64,000 bases of DNA from Microtetraspora sp. NBRC 13810. Lineage in GTDB: Bacteria; Actinomycetota; Actinomycetes; Streptosporangiales; Streptosporangiaceae. Of the stretch, positions 44,408 to 52,239 are shown piece after piece (position 1 is the first letter of the stretch; the number at the start of each line of letters is the position of its first letter). The stretch spans positions 186,001-250,000 of the forward strand of contig NZ_BSRQ01000005.1 in assembly GCF_030268685.1 (NCBI RefSeq), given 5' to 3'. A program made the translations under genes and the position numbers. The notes under the pieces are model-generated. The model was given only the letters and a program-made list of their open reading frames with translations. It was not told the origin of the DNA and did not search any database.

Positions 44408-44779
44408 ATGTCCGTGGAGCTGAACCACACCATCGTGCCGAGCCGGAACAAACAGGAGGCGGCGGAGTTCATCGCCTGGATCCTGGGGCTGGAAGCCGGG
44501 CCGCAGTGGGGGCCGTTCGTGCCGGTCGAGACGGCCAACGGGGTCACCCTGGACTACATGGACGCCGACGACTTCCGGGCCAACCACTACTGCTTCATCG
44601 TGACCGAGCCCGAGTTCGACGTGATCTTCGATCGGATCAGGGAGCGCGGGATCACCTACTGGGCCGACCCGCACCATGACAAGGAGGGTGAGATCAACCA
44701 CCTGTTCGGCGGCCGGGGGTTCTACTTCGACGACCCCAGCGGCCACAACATGGAGGTCATCACCAAGCCCTACGCCTGA
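44408..44779 (+). CDS. VOC (glyoxalase/dioxygenase-fold) protein
   Basis: 123 residues from ATG 44408, preceded by GGGGAGGA. One VOC domain with paired beta-alpha-beta-beta-beta units: NHTIVPSRNKQEAAEFIAWI at the start, HYCFIVTE in the middle and GRGFYFDDPSGHNMEVIT at the end. Metal ligands would be the N-terminal His, a central His and the terminal Glu. Substrate unknown. Its stop overlaps the convergent methyltransferase gene by 10 bp. Confidence 0.88.
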   Translation: MSVELNHTIVPSRNKQEAAEFIAWILGLEAGPQWGPFVPVETANGVTLDYMDADDFRANHYCFIVTEPEFDVIFDRIRERGITYWADPHHDKEGEINHLFGGRGFYFDDPSGHNMEVITKPYA

Positions 44780-45600
44780 GGCCGGCCGAGCGCCCGCTGC
44801 CTGGCGGCCTCGTAGAGGACCACCGTGGCGGCGCTGGCGGCGTTGAGCGAGCTGGCCGAGCCGGTGATCGGGATGCGCGCCATGGTGTCGCACGCCTCCC
44901 GCCAGCCCGCGCTGAGGCCGCCGGTCTCGTTGCCGATGACGACGAGGGTGGGGCCGGTCAGGTCGTGGCCGGCGAGGTCGGCCTCGCCCTTCTCGTCGGT
45001 GCCGACCACGGTCACCGGCAGGCCGCCGGCCCGCAGCCCGGTCACCCAGTGGAGCACCTCGCGGTGCGAGGCCACCCGCACCACCGGCACCGCGAAGAGC
45101 GAGCCGGTGGACGCCCGCACCGACTTGGGGTCGTACGGGTCGGCCGCGTGCCCGGTGACGACCACTCCGGCGCCGCCGAACGCGTCGACCGAGCGCACCA
45201 GGGTGCCGATGTTGCCCGGACCGGTCGGCCGGTCGAACACCACGCCGAGGAACGACGGGCCCACCGGGATGCGGGACAGGTCGTCGGCGGGCAGCCCGAC
45301 CACGGCCACCAGCTCGGGCACCTCGTCGCTCTTGCCGCTCAGCTCGCCCAGCAGCTCGGCGGACATCGCCACCGGCCGCGCCCCCGCCCGCGCCAGGATC
45401 GAGGCCGCCCATCCCGACAGCTCCCGCCCGGCGTCGTAGAGCAGCGCGCGGACCGGCCAGCCGAGCTCCACGGCGAGCTGGATCGGCCGGACCCCCTGGA
45501 CCAGGAACTCGCCCGCCCGCTGCCGCTTGGTGCGGTTGGCCAGCAACGCCTGCCACTGCTGGAAGTGCGCGTTGCGCTTCGTGATCCGCAGCGTGTCCAT
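44770..45600 (-). CDS. TrmH/SpoU family RNA 2'-O-methyltransferase
   Basis: 276 residues. The SPOUT motifs are clear: motif 1 GPGNIGTLVRSVDAFGG, motif 2 LVVIGNETGGLSAGW and motif 3 IPITGSASSLNAASAATVVLYE. The N-terminal 100 residues form an L30e-like RNA-binding domain (FLVQGVRPIQLAVE). Members methylate 23S rRNA or tRNA ribose, and some (AviRb, Tsr) give antibiotic resistance. No position can be assigned here. Confidence 0.9.
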   Translation of the reverse strand: MDTLRITKRNAHFQQWQALLANRTKRQRAGEFLVQGVRPIQLAVELGWPVRALLYDAGRELSGWAASILARAGARPVAMSAELLGELSGKSDEVPELVAVVGLPADDLSRIPVGPSFLGVVFDRPTGPGNIGTLVRSVDAFGGAGVVVTGHAADPYDPKSVRASTGSLFAVPVVRVASHREVLHWVTGLRAGGLPVTVVGTDEKGEADLAGHDLTGPTLVVIGNETGGLSAGWREACDTMARIPITGSASSLNAASAATVVLYEAARQRALGRPQA

Positions 45601-45929
45601 CGGCCCTGACGCCCCCTTCGTGACCGGTCAAGTCTTCCACACGACCGCACCCGCCTGAGGTGCCGCCGACCACACCAAGTCAACCTTTCCCGGGATGCTT
45701 CCTGACATAAATTGATAAATGCCGCAAAGGGGATAAAAAGTGATAATTCACTGTTGATCAGTTGAAGCTGGGACGTACGGTGTTAAGCCGGTGGGCCCTT
45801 TTCGGGCGTTCTCTTGAGCGAATTACCGGGGGGAGGGTATAGGTTTCCTCCCGTTCGCCGCTTCACCCGTGCTATCCCCGCTGCCGACCTGATCGTCCGT
45901 CCGTTTGTCGCTATCGTCCGAGGGTGGTC
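45601..45929. promoter_or_regulatory. AT-richer promoter region upstream of the conservon
   Basis: 329 bp with no gene. The part from about 45700 to 45770 is unusually AT-rich (ATAAATTGATAAATG, GATAAAAAGTGATAATTCA) and probably contains the cvnA promoter. It also holds the promoter of the divergent RNA methyltransferase gene. Confidence 0.45.
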
Positions 45930-47693
45930 ATGACCCCAGCTCCATCGCCCGTCACCGCGCCCCCCTCGGAGCGGCCGGGACCTGACACAGCGCCGTGGTG
46001 GTCGGCCGCGCGGATCGCGGTCGGCGGCGCCGCCGTGCTGCTGGTCGCCGGGTTCCTGCTGGAGGCGGGTTTCGGCCTCGACACCGGCTGGATGAGCCTG
46101 CTCGCCGCGGTGCTCGCCGGTGTCGCCCTCGTGGCCATGACCCGGGTCGGCAGGGGGCGTGACGCGGGGACGCGGGCGCTGGCCGATCTGCGGCTGGAGG
46201 CGCAGCGCCGGGAGGAGGCGTCCCAGCATCGGCTGCACCAGCTCGACATCCGCTGGCGGACCCACTCCGACGCGTGCGCCGCGGCCTTCGAGGAGGCGGC
46301 CAGGCATCTGGTGGAGGTGCAGTTGCCCGCGGCCGTGAACGCCGCGGAGGTGCCGCCCGCGCCGGAGAACCAGTACCTCGACAAGTCCGTCGCCGCGCTG
46401 CTGGCCAAGGCCGTCGACGAGATGGGCGCGGCCGGCGTGCGGCAGCGCGAGCGGATGGAGTCGCTGCGGGTCGCCGTGGTGTCGCTCTCCCGGCGGGTGC
46501 AGACCTCCTCGCACCAGATCCAGGAGACCGTCTCCCTGATGGCCGAACGCCACACGGGCAACCCCGACGTCCTGGAGTCGAGCTGGTACGTCGACCACGC
46601 CGCCGCCCAGCAGGGCCGGCTCGCGCAGAGCCTCGCCGTGCTGTGCGGCGAGTGGCCGGGGCAGCAGTGGCCCAAGCCGCTGGCCCTGGTGGACGTGGTC
46701 AAGGCGGCGGCCTCCCGGATCGTCCCCTACAAGCGGGTCAAGGTGTCCGGCGACCCGGACACCGCGGCCGCGGCCCCCGTGGTGGAGCCGCTGATCCACA
46801 TGGTCGCGGAGGCGCTGGCCAACGCCACCCAGTGCTCCCCGCCGGCCACCGACGTGCTGGTGGCGGTCCGCAACGTGCAGCGCGGCGCGGTCATCGAGAT
46901 CGACGACGGCGGCGTCGGCCTGGACGAGCACAGCCTGGAGAAGGCCCGCGAGGTGATCTCCGGAACCCGCCCGGTGGGACTCGACGAGGTGGGCGAGATC
47001 CCGCAGACCGGCCTGGCCGTCATCGGCGGCTACGTCCGCAGGTACGGCTTCACCGCCGACCTCATGGAGTCGCCGTACGGAGGGCTGCGCGTGGTGATCC
47101 GGGTTCCGGCCGAGACGGTGGAGACCCTGGTGCCCGCCGGCACCGTACCGGCCGCCACCTTGCCCAGGACGAACACCGGCCGCCCGGCGCCGATCCCGCC
47201 GCCCCCCGTCTCCGGTCCCGCTCCGACGCTGCCCGCCCCCGCTCCGCTGCCCAGGCAGGCCCCGCCGCCCGCCCAGAGTCCGGTGCCCGCCCAGAGCCCG
47301 GTGCCCCCGCCGGCGCGGCTGCCCGAGCAGGGACCGCAGGACAGGGCGGTGCCGCCGGCGCGCGCCGCCGAGGCGGAGCAGGGCAGGACCGTGCGCGGGA
47401 CCGGCGCGGAGGCGACCGGGGAGGACGCCCTGCGCCAGCTCCCGCACCGGCGCTCCCGGCGCGAGGAGCGGCGGGCGCGGCGGGCCGAGACCGGGCTCCC
47501 CGGCCAGGGGACCACGCCCCCCGGGCTCGGATCAGCGCCGGGGGCGGGCCCCGGTACGGGCACGCCCGCGCAGGGTCCGCCGGCGCAGACGCCCGAGCAG
47601 GCGAGCGCCTGGATGCAGGCGTACTTCAACGGCAGGCAGGCCGCGGAGGAGCCGGGGACCGCCCCAGGCGACGACGACCGCGACGCGGGATGA
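45930..47693 (+). CDS. cvnA: Conservon sensor protein CvnA (histidine-kinase-like)
   Basis: 587 residues from ATG 45930 (AGGG five bases upstream; GTG 45924 also possible). Two adjacent membrane helices (about 25-70), a helical signalling region, then a HATPase domain with EALANATQCSPPATDV (N box), IEIDDGGVGLD (G1) and a LAVIGGYVRRYGF/GGLRVVIRVP end. The last 180 residues are Pro/Gln/Arg-rich and disordered. There is no evident phospho-acceptor His box, as usual for CvnA. It is overlapped by cvnB (ATGA). Conservons form membrane-associated G-protein-like complexes in actinomycetes. Confidence 0.9.
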   Translation: MTPAPSPVTAPPSERPGPDTAPWWSAARIAVGGAAVLLVAGFLLEAGFGLDTGWMSLLAAVLAGVALVAMTRVGRGRDAGTRALADLRLEAQRREEASQHRLHQLDIRWRTHSDACAAAFEEAARHLVEVQLPAAVNAAEVPPAPENQYLDKSVAALLAKAVDEMGAAGVRQRERMESLRVAVVSLSRRVQTSSHQIQETVSLMAERHTGNPDVLESSWYVDHAAAQQGRLAQSLAVLCGEWPGQQWPKPLALVDVVKAAASRIVPYKRVKVSGDPDTAAAAPVVEPLIHMVAEALANATQCSPPATDVLVAVRNVQRGAVIEIDDGGVGLDEHSLEKAREVISGTRPVGLDEVGEIPQTGLAVIGGYVRRYGFTADLMESPYGGLRVVIRVPAETVETLVPAGTVPAATLPRTNTGRPAPIPPPPVSGPAPTLPAPAPLPRQAPPPAQSPVPAQSPVPPPARLPEQGPQDRAVPPARAAEAEQGRTVRGTGAEATGEDALRQLPHRRSRREERRARRAETGLPGQGTTPPGLGSAPGAGPGTGTPAQGPPAQTPEQASAWMQAYFNGRQAAEEPGTAPGDDDRDAG

Positions 47694-48106
47694 CGGAGGT
47701 TTCCGACGTGCAGCAGAACCAGGACTGGATGGTCTCCGAGGTCACCAAGGTGAAGGGGGTGCGGCACGTCATCGTGCTCACCGCCGACGGCCTGCTGAAA
47801 GCGCGCTCCGCGGGCCTGGAACGGAACGCCGCGGACCGGCTGGCGGCGGCCTGCGCGGGACTCCAGTCCCTATGCGACAGCGTGGCCGTGGAGTTCGGCA
47901 CCGGCAACCGGGCCGTGGACCAGCTCATGGTGGGTTACGAGGGCGGCTATCTGTTCGCCCGCTCGGCGGGTGAGGGGTCACACCTGGTGGTGGTCACCGA
48001 GGACGTCGTCGATCCCGGTCTCGTCGCCCACCAGATGCAGGTCCAGGTGATGAAGATCGGAGAGCGGAACTACAGCACTCCGGCCCGTGGGGCCACCGGG
48101 CCATGA
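47690..48106 (+). CDS. cvnB: Roadblock/LC7 protein CvnB
   Basis: 138 residues from ATG 47690, or about 132 from GTG 47708, which has GGAGG nine bases upstream. The roadblock/LC7 fold includes GVRHVIVLTADGLLKARS, a helix LAAACAGLQSLCDSVA and a YLFARSAGEGSHLVVV strand. These proteins act as GTPase-activating or scaffold partners of the CvnD GTPase. Overlaps both neighbours by 4 bp. Confidence 0.92.
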   Translation: MTEVSDVQQNQDWMVSEVTKVKGVRHVIVLTADGLLKARSAGLERNAADRLAAACAGLQSLCDSVAVEFGTGNRAVDQLMVGYEGGYLFARSAGEGSHLVVVTEDVVDPGLVAHQMQVQVMKIGERNYSTPARGATGP

Positions 48107-48465
48107 GCGGCGGGGACGAGTACCGCGACAGCCCGGTCCGGGCCTACGTGATCACGGACGGCCGGGCCCGGCCGTCCCGCAACACCATCGGCATCGACAC
48201 CCTGTTGCTCGCGGTCGATCCGGACAAGCCGCTCCCCATCACGACGAGCCGGCAGCACCACGAGCTGCTCCGCATGTGCCGGCGGCTGCTGTCGCTGGTC
48301 GAGGCGGCCGCCTATCTGGAACTGCCGGTGAGCGTGGTCGGCGTCCTGGCCTCCGACCTGGTCGACGCCGGCCGGTTGGTGGCCCGGCCCAGCATCCCCG
48401 AGGCCACGGGTCTCGACCTCAACACCCTGCAGGAGGTGCTCGATGGTCTTCGCAGACTCCGGTGA
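48103..48465 (+). CDS. cvnC: DUF742 protein CvnC
   Basis: 120 residues of DUF742: VRAYVITDGRARPSRN near the N-terminus and a winged-HTH-like C-terminal half (LSLVEAAAYLELPVSVVGVLASDLVDAGRLVARP, with the conserved core LPVSVVGVLASDLVDAG). It is the third conservon component and overlaps cvnD by 23 bp. Confidence 0.92.
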   Translation: MSGGDEYRDSPVRAYVITDGRARPSRNTIGIDTLLLAVDPDKPLPITTSRQHHELLRMCRRLLSLVEAAAYLELPVSVVGVLASDLVDAGRLVARPSIPEATGLDLNTLQEVLDGLRRLR

Positions 48466-49048
48466 ACGGTACCTGCCGGACACCGTTCAGCAGGCGGTCA
48501 AGATCCTCATCCTCGGGGACTTCGGCGTGGGCAAGACGACGCTGATCGGCTCGGTCAGCGAGATCGAGCCGCTGCGCACCGAGGAGACGATGACCCAGGC
48601 CAGCGTGGGCGTCGACGATCTCGACGGCCTCCAGCACAAGACCACGACCACGGTCGCCATGGACTTCGGCCGGATCACGATCAGCCCCCGCACGGCGCTC
48701 TACCTGTTCGGCGCCCCCGGCCAGCAGCGGTTCTGGAACCTGTGGGCGGGGCTGTCGAAGGGCGCGGTCGGCGCCCTGGTGCTGATCGACACCCGGCGCC
48801 TCGAAGGCAGCTTCGACGTGCTCAACCAGCTCGAACTGCAGACGGACATGCCGTTCGCGGTGGCCGTCAACCACTTCCCCGACACGTACGCGCACAGCGA
48901 GCAGGAGCTGCGCGAGGCGCTCGACCTGTTGCCGCACACCCCGATCGTCAACTGTGACGCCCGGGACCGCGCCTCGTCGCTGGACGCGCTGATCACCCTC
49001 GTCGCGTACGTCTCCCACCTTCTCGTCCCCCAGGAAACGACCTCATGA
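48443..49048 (+). CDS. cvnD: Conservon small GTPase CvnD
   Basis: 201 residues from ATG 48443, with AGGAGG six bases upstream inside cvnC. P-loop GDFGVGKTT (about 25-33), G3 region LFGAPGQQRFWNLW, and AVNHFP where most GTPases have NKxD. Related to MglA/Ras-like bacterial GTPases. It cycles with the roadblock protein CvnB. The stop overlaps the P450 start by 4 bp. Confidence 0.92.
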   Translation: MVFADSGERYLPDTVQQAVKILILGDFGVGKTTLIGSVSEIEPLRTEETMTQASVGVDDLDGLQHKTTTTVAMDFGRITISPRTALYLFGAPGQQRFWNLWAGLSKGAVGALVLIDTRRLEGSFDVLNQLELQTDMPFAVAVNHFPDTYAHSEQELREALDLLPHTPIVNCDARDRASSLDALITLVAYVSHLLVPQETTS

Positions 49049-50283
49049 CCAGCACCCCCGGGGCCGCAGGCTGCCCCGCGCACACCTCCGGCGGCCTGCT
49101 GCCGCTCTCGGCCACCACGATGACCAGGGAGCCGGAGAAGGTGCTCCAGCGGCTGCGCCAGGACTGGGGCAGCGTCGCCCAGGTGGAGCTGGAACCGGGG
49201 GTGCCCGCCTGGCTGGTGATCGGCTACCGGGAGATCCTCACCGTCGCCCGCCGGGAGAACCTGTACTCCCGGGACGCCCGCAACTGGCGGCTCTTCCAGG
49301 ACGGCACCGTGCCGCCGGACTCGGCGCTGGGGCCGATGATGTTCTACCGGCCCAACGTGATCGGCGCCGACGGGGCCGAGCACCGGCGGCTGCGGCGCCC
49401 GCTGGACGACGGGGTGGCCGCCATCGACCAACGTCGGATGCGGCGTGCGGTGGAGGCGCTGTGCACCCGCCTGGTCTCCCGGTTCGTCGAGCGCGGCCAC
49501 GCCGAGCTGGTGGGCGAGTACGCGACGGTGATCCCGTCGCTGGCGCTGGCCGACCTGTTCGGGTTCGACGCGGGGGAGAGCGACGAGCTGGTCAGCTCGC
49601 TGCGCGCGCTGTTCGGCAGCGCCGAGGACGCCCTTGAGGGCAACCGCCGCTTCGAGCGCCTGCTCAGGCGGGTGGTGCAGGACCGTGCCACGGCTCCCGC
49701 CGACGACCTGACCACCCGGCTGCTTCAACACCCCGACCTGCGGGACGAGGAGGAGGTCGTCCAGTCGATGGCGATCCTGCTCTCGGTGTCCCAGGAGGCC
49801 ACCTCCGACTGGATCTCCCAGTCGCTGCGCGTGATGCTCACCGACTCCCGGTTCGTCGGCCGCATGCGCGGCGGCCGGCTGGGCGTGGACGACGCGCTGG
49901 ACGAGGTGCTGTGGCGGACCCCGCCGGTGAGCAACGTGCCCGCGCGTTACGCGCTCGCCGACACCGAGCTGGCCGGACGGATGATCAAGAAGGGCGACGC
50001 GCTGATCCTCGGCGTGGCCGGCGCGAACCAGGATCCGGCCGTCCTCGGCGACGGATCCGCCCAGGAGCAGGGCAACCGCGCGCACCTCGCCTGGAGCGCC
50101 GGGCCGCACGCCTGCCCGGCCAGGACGCCCGCCCGCCTGATCGCGCACACCGCGGTGAAGACCGTGTTGCACATGCTCCCCGACATCCGCCTGACCATCC
50201 CCGCGGAGGAGATCCCCCTGCACTTCTCCCCCTGGATGTACGGCCCGAAGTCGCTGCCGGTGAGCTTCACGCCTCGATCCTGA
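49045..50283 (+). CDS. cvnE: Conservon cytochrome P450 (CvnE, CYP157-like)
   Basis: 412 residues. The haem-binding loop reads WSAGPHACPAR with the axial Cys357. The I-helix has SQEATSDWIS, so the usual AGxxT is altered. The K-helix has EVLW at 287-290 where nearly all P450s have ExxR; lack of ExxR is the documented peculiarity of CYP157 conservon P450s. Together with its position after cvnABCD, this supports a CYP157 assignment. Substrate unknown; no ferredoxin gene adjoins. Confidence 0.88.
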   Translation: MTSTPGAAGCPAHTSGGLLPLSATTMTREPEKVLQRLRQDWGSVAQVELEPGVPAWLVIGYREILTVARRENLYSRDARNWRLFQDGTVPPDSALGPMMFYRPNVIGADGAEHRRLRRPLDDGVAAIDQRRMRRAVEALCTRLVSRFVERGHAELVGEYATVIPSLALADLFGFDAGESDELVSSLRALFGSAEDALEGNRRFERLLRRVVQDRATAPADDLTTRLLQHPDLRDEEEVVQSMAILLSVSQEATSDWISQSLRVMLTDSRFVGRMRGGRLGVDDALDEVLWRTPPVSNVPARYALADTELAGRMIKKGDALILGVAGANQDPAVLGDGSAQEQGNRAHLAWSAGPHACPARTPARLIAHTAVKTVLHMLPDIRLTIPAEEIPLHFSPWMYGPKSLPVSFTPRS

Positions 50284-50379
50284 AAAAAGTCCGGACGGGA
50301 GTGTCGATTCCGGCGTGCGGCGTTCGACGCACAGGTGGGAGGCCGGGAAGCCCGGCCGGGACCACGAGGAGAGGCGACG

Positions 50380-50739
50380 ATGCGATACCTGGCACTGATG
50401 AGGGCCGCCCGGCCGGAGACCCCGCCGTCCCCCGAGCTGATGGACGCGATCATGAAGCTCGGGGACGAGGCGACCGGGGCGGGCGTGCTGCTCGACACCG
50501 GCGGCCTGCTGCCGAGCGCGGCGGGCGCCCGCGTGGAGGTCTCCGCGGGCGAGCTGAAGGTGCTCGACGGCCCCTTCGCCGAGACGAAGGAGCTCCTCAG
50601 CTACGCCGTCTACGAGGTGCGGTCCAAGGAGGAGGCGGTCGAGTGGTGCACGCGCTTCATGAAGCTGCACCGGGACCTGTGGCCGGGCTGGGAGGGCGAG
50701 GGCGAGGTGCTCCAGGTCTTCGCCGGCCAGAGCGACTAG
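50380..50739 (+). CDS. YCII-related (DGPF) domain protein
   Basis: 119 residues from ATG 50380, preceded by GAGGAGAGG. A YCII/DGPF fold: MRYLALMR start, VLDGPFAETKELLSYAVYEV and a C-terminal EEAVEWCTRFMKLH helix. These dimeric alpha/beta-barrel proteins often accompany an ECF sigma factor, but none is present here. Function unknown. Confidence 0.88.
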   Translation: MRYLALMRAARPETPPSPELMDAIMKLGDEATGAGVLLDTGGLLPSAAGARVEVSAGELKVLDGPFAETKELLSYAVYEVRSKEEAVEWCTRFMKLHRDLWPGWEGEGEVLQVFAGQSD

Positions 50740-50787
50740 GAGCCGGAGCGACGAGGACGGCCGCGGCGGCCTGGGCGCTGAGGCCGC

Positions 50788-52182
50788 TCAGCGTTCGGGG
50801 GCGGCGACCTGGCCTTCCGGGGTGTCGGTGACCCTGACGCCCAGGGCGGCCAGCTCGCCGCGGAGCCGGTCGGAGGCGGTCCAGTCCCGGGCGGCGCGGG
50901 CGCGCTCACGCTCTTCGAGCAGCGCGCTCGCGCCGGCGGGCAGCGGAGCGGCGCCGAGCTTGCCGATCTCCGCCGACAGGTCCAGGGCGAGCACCTGGTC
51001 CAGGTGCAGGAACGTCTCCAGCCTGGCGCCGGGCGGCAGGGACTCCGCGCGCTCCAGCTCGCGCATGACCCGCAGGGCGAGCGGGGTGTCGAGGTCGTCG
51101 TCCAGGGCCGCCTCGACCCGGGTGACGTGGTCGGTGCTCAGCGGCCGGCTCGGCGTCTCGGCCCACTCGGCCACCCGGGTCCGCCAGCGCCGCAGCGTCT
51201 TGTCGGCCGCGCGCAGGGTGTCCCAGGTGAGGTTCATCTGGTGCCGGTGGCGGTGCTCCATCAGCGCCAGCCGTACGGCCAGCGGGTCGAGGCCGGCGGC
51301 GACGACGTCGGAGAGCAGCACCACGTTGCCGGTGGACTTGGCCATCTTGCGGCCCTCGAAGAGGAGGTGTTCCCCGTGCACCCAGTGGGCGACCACGTCG
51401 TGACCGGTGGCCGCGTTGGACTGGGCCCGCTCGTCCTCGTGATGCGGGAAGCGCAGGTCGATGCCGCCGGTGTGCACGTCGATGCGCTCGCCGAGGAAGT
51501 GCAGGGACATGGCGGAGCACTCGATGTGCCAGCCGGGGAAGCCGCGGCCCCAGGGCGCGTCCCAGGTCATCTCGCCGGTGGCGGGCTTCCACAGGGCCCA
51601 GTCGGCGTGGAAGCGCTTGCGCGGATCGATGCCCTCGATCCGGTGAGCGGGCTGAAGCCGGTCCAGGCGATTTCCGGAAATCTCGCCGTAAGTGGGGAAA
51701 GAGATGGCGTCGAAGTAGACCGAGCCGTCCGGGTCCGCGTACGCGTGGCCCTTCTCGATCAGTTTGGCGATCAGCTCGATCATCAGGTCGATCGTCTCGC
51801 TGGCCCGGGGCATGTGCTCCGGCGGGCGGAAGTTGAGCGCGGCGGCGTCGGCCCGGAACGCGTCCTCGTAGAACCGGGCGAGCTCGAACGGCGACCGGCC
51901 CTCCCTGCGCGACTGGGCGAGCACCTTGTCCTCGCCGGACAGGTCGGCATCGGTGTCGTCGGCGAGGTGGCCCACGTCCGTGATGTTCTGGCTGACCTCG
52001 ACCCGGACCCGCCGCCGCTCGCACACCCGGCGGATCAGGTCGGACAGCAGGTAGGAACGCAGGTTGCCGATGTGGGCGTGCCGGTAGACCGTCGGCCCGC
52101 AGCTGTACATCCGCAGCAGGCGCCCGCCCGCCGGGAGGATCGGCTCTACCTGCCTGCTCCGCGTGTCGTACAACCGCAACAT
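50788..52182 (-). CDS. cysS: Cysteinyl-tRNA synthetase
   Basis: 464 residues from ATG 52182. Class I synthetase motifs: CGPTVYRHAHIGNLRS (zinc Cys plus HIGH-like), GWHIECSAMS and FPHHEDERAQSN for the other zinc ligands, and GRKMAKSTGN for KMSKS. IDVHTGGIDLRFPHHE distinguishes it from the mycothiol ligase MshC. Overall length is typical. HIGN and KMAKS are variants of the consensus, common in CysRS. It is the last gene of a minus-strand run that includes the helicase cluster upstream. Confidence 0.9.
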   Translation of the reverse strand: MLRLYDTRSRQVEPILPAGGRLLRMYSCGPTVYRHAHIGNLRSYLLSDLIRRVCERRRVRVEVSQNITDVGHLADDTDADLSGEDKVLAQSRREGRSPFELARFYEDAFRADAAALNFRPPEHMPRASETIDLMIELIAKLIEKGHAYADPDGSVYFDAISFPTYGEISGNRLDRLQPAHRIEGIDPRKRFHADWALWKPATGEMTWDAPWGRGFPGWHIECSAMSLHFLGERIDVHTGGIDLRFPHHEDERAQSNAATGHDVVAHWVHGEHLLFEGRKMAKSTGNVVLLSDVVAAGLDPLAVRLALMEHRHRHQMNLTWDTLRAADKTLRRWRTRVAEWAETPSRPLSTDHVTRVEAALDDDLDTPLALRVMRELERAESLPPGARLETFLHLDQVLALDLSAEIGKLGAAPLPAGASALLEERERARAARDWTASDRLRGELAALGVRVTDTPEGQVAAPER

Positions 52183-52239
52183 GTATCCGACCCTAGCCCG
52201 CCCGCGACCGGGACACACCGATCGCGGCGGGCGGGCGGC

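Noticed and set aside
50788..52182. MshC (mycothiol cysteine ligase) as identity of this gene
   Set aside because: The zinc and adenylate motifs (HTGGIDLRFPHHEDERAQSN-like, KMAKS) fit cysteinyl-tRNA synthetase better than MshC.
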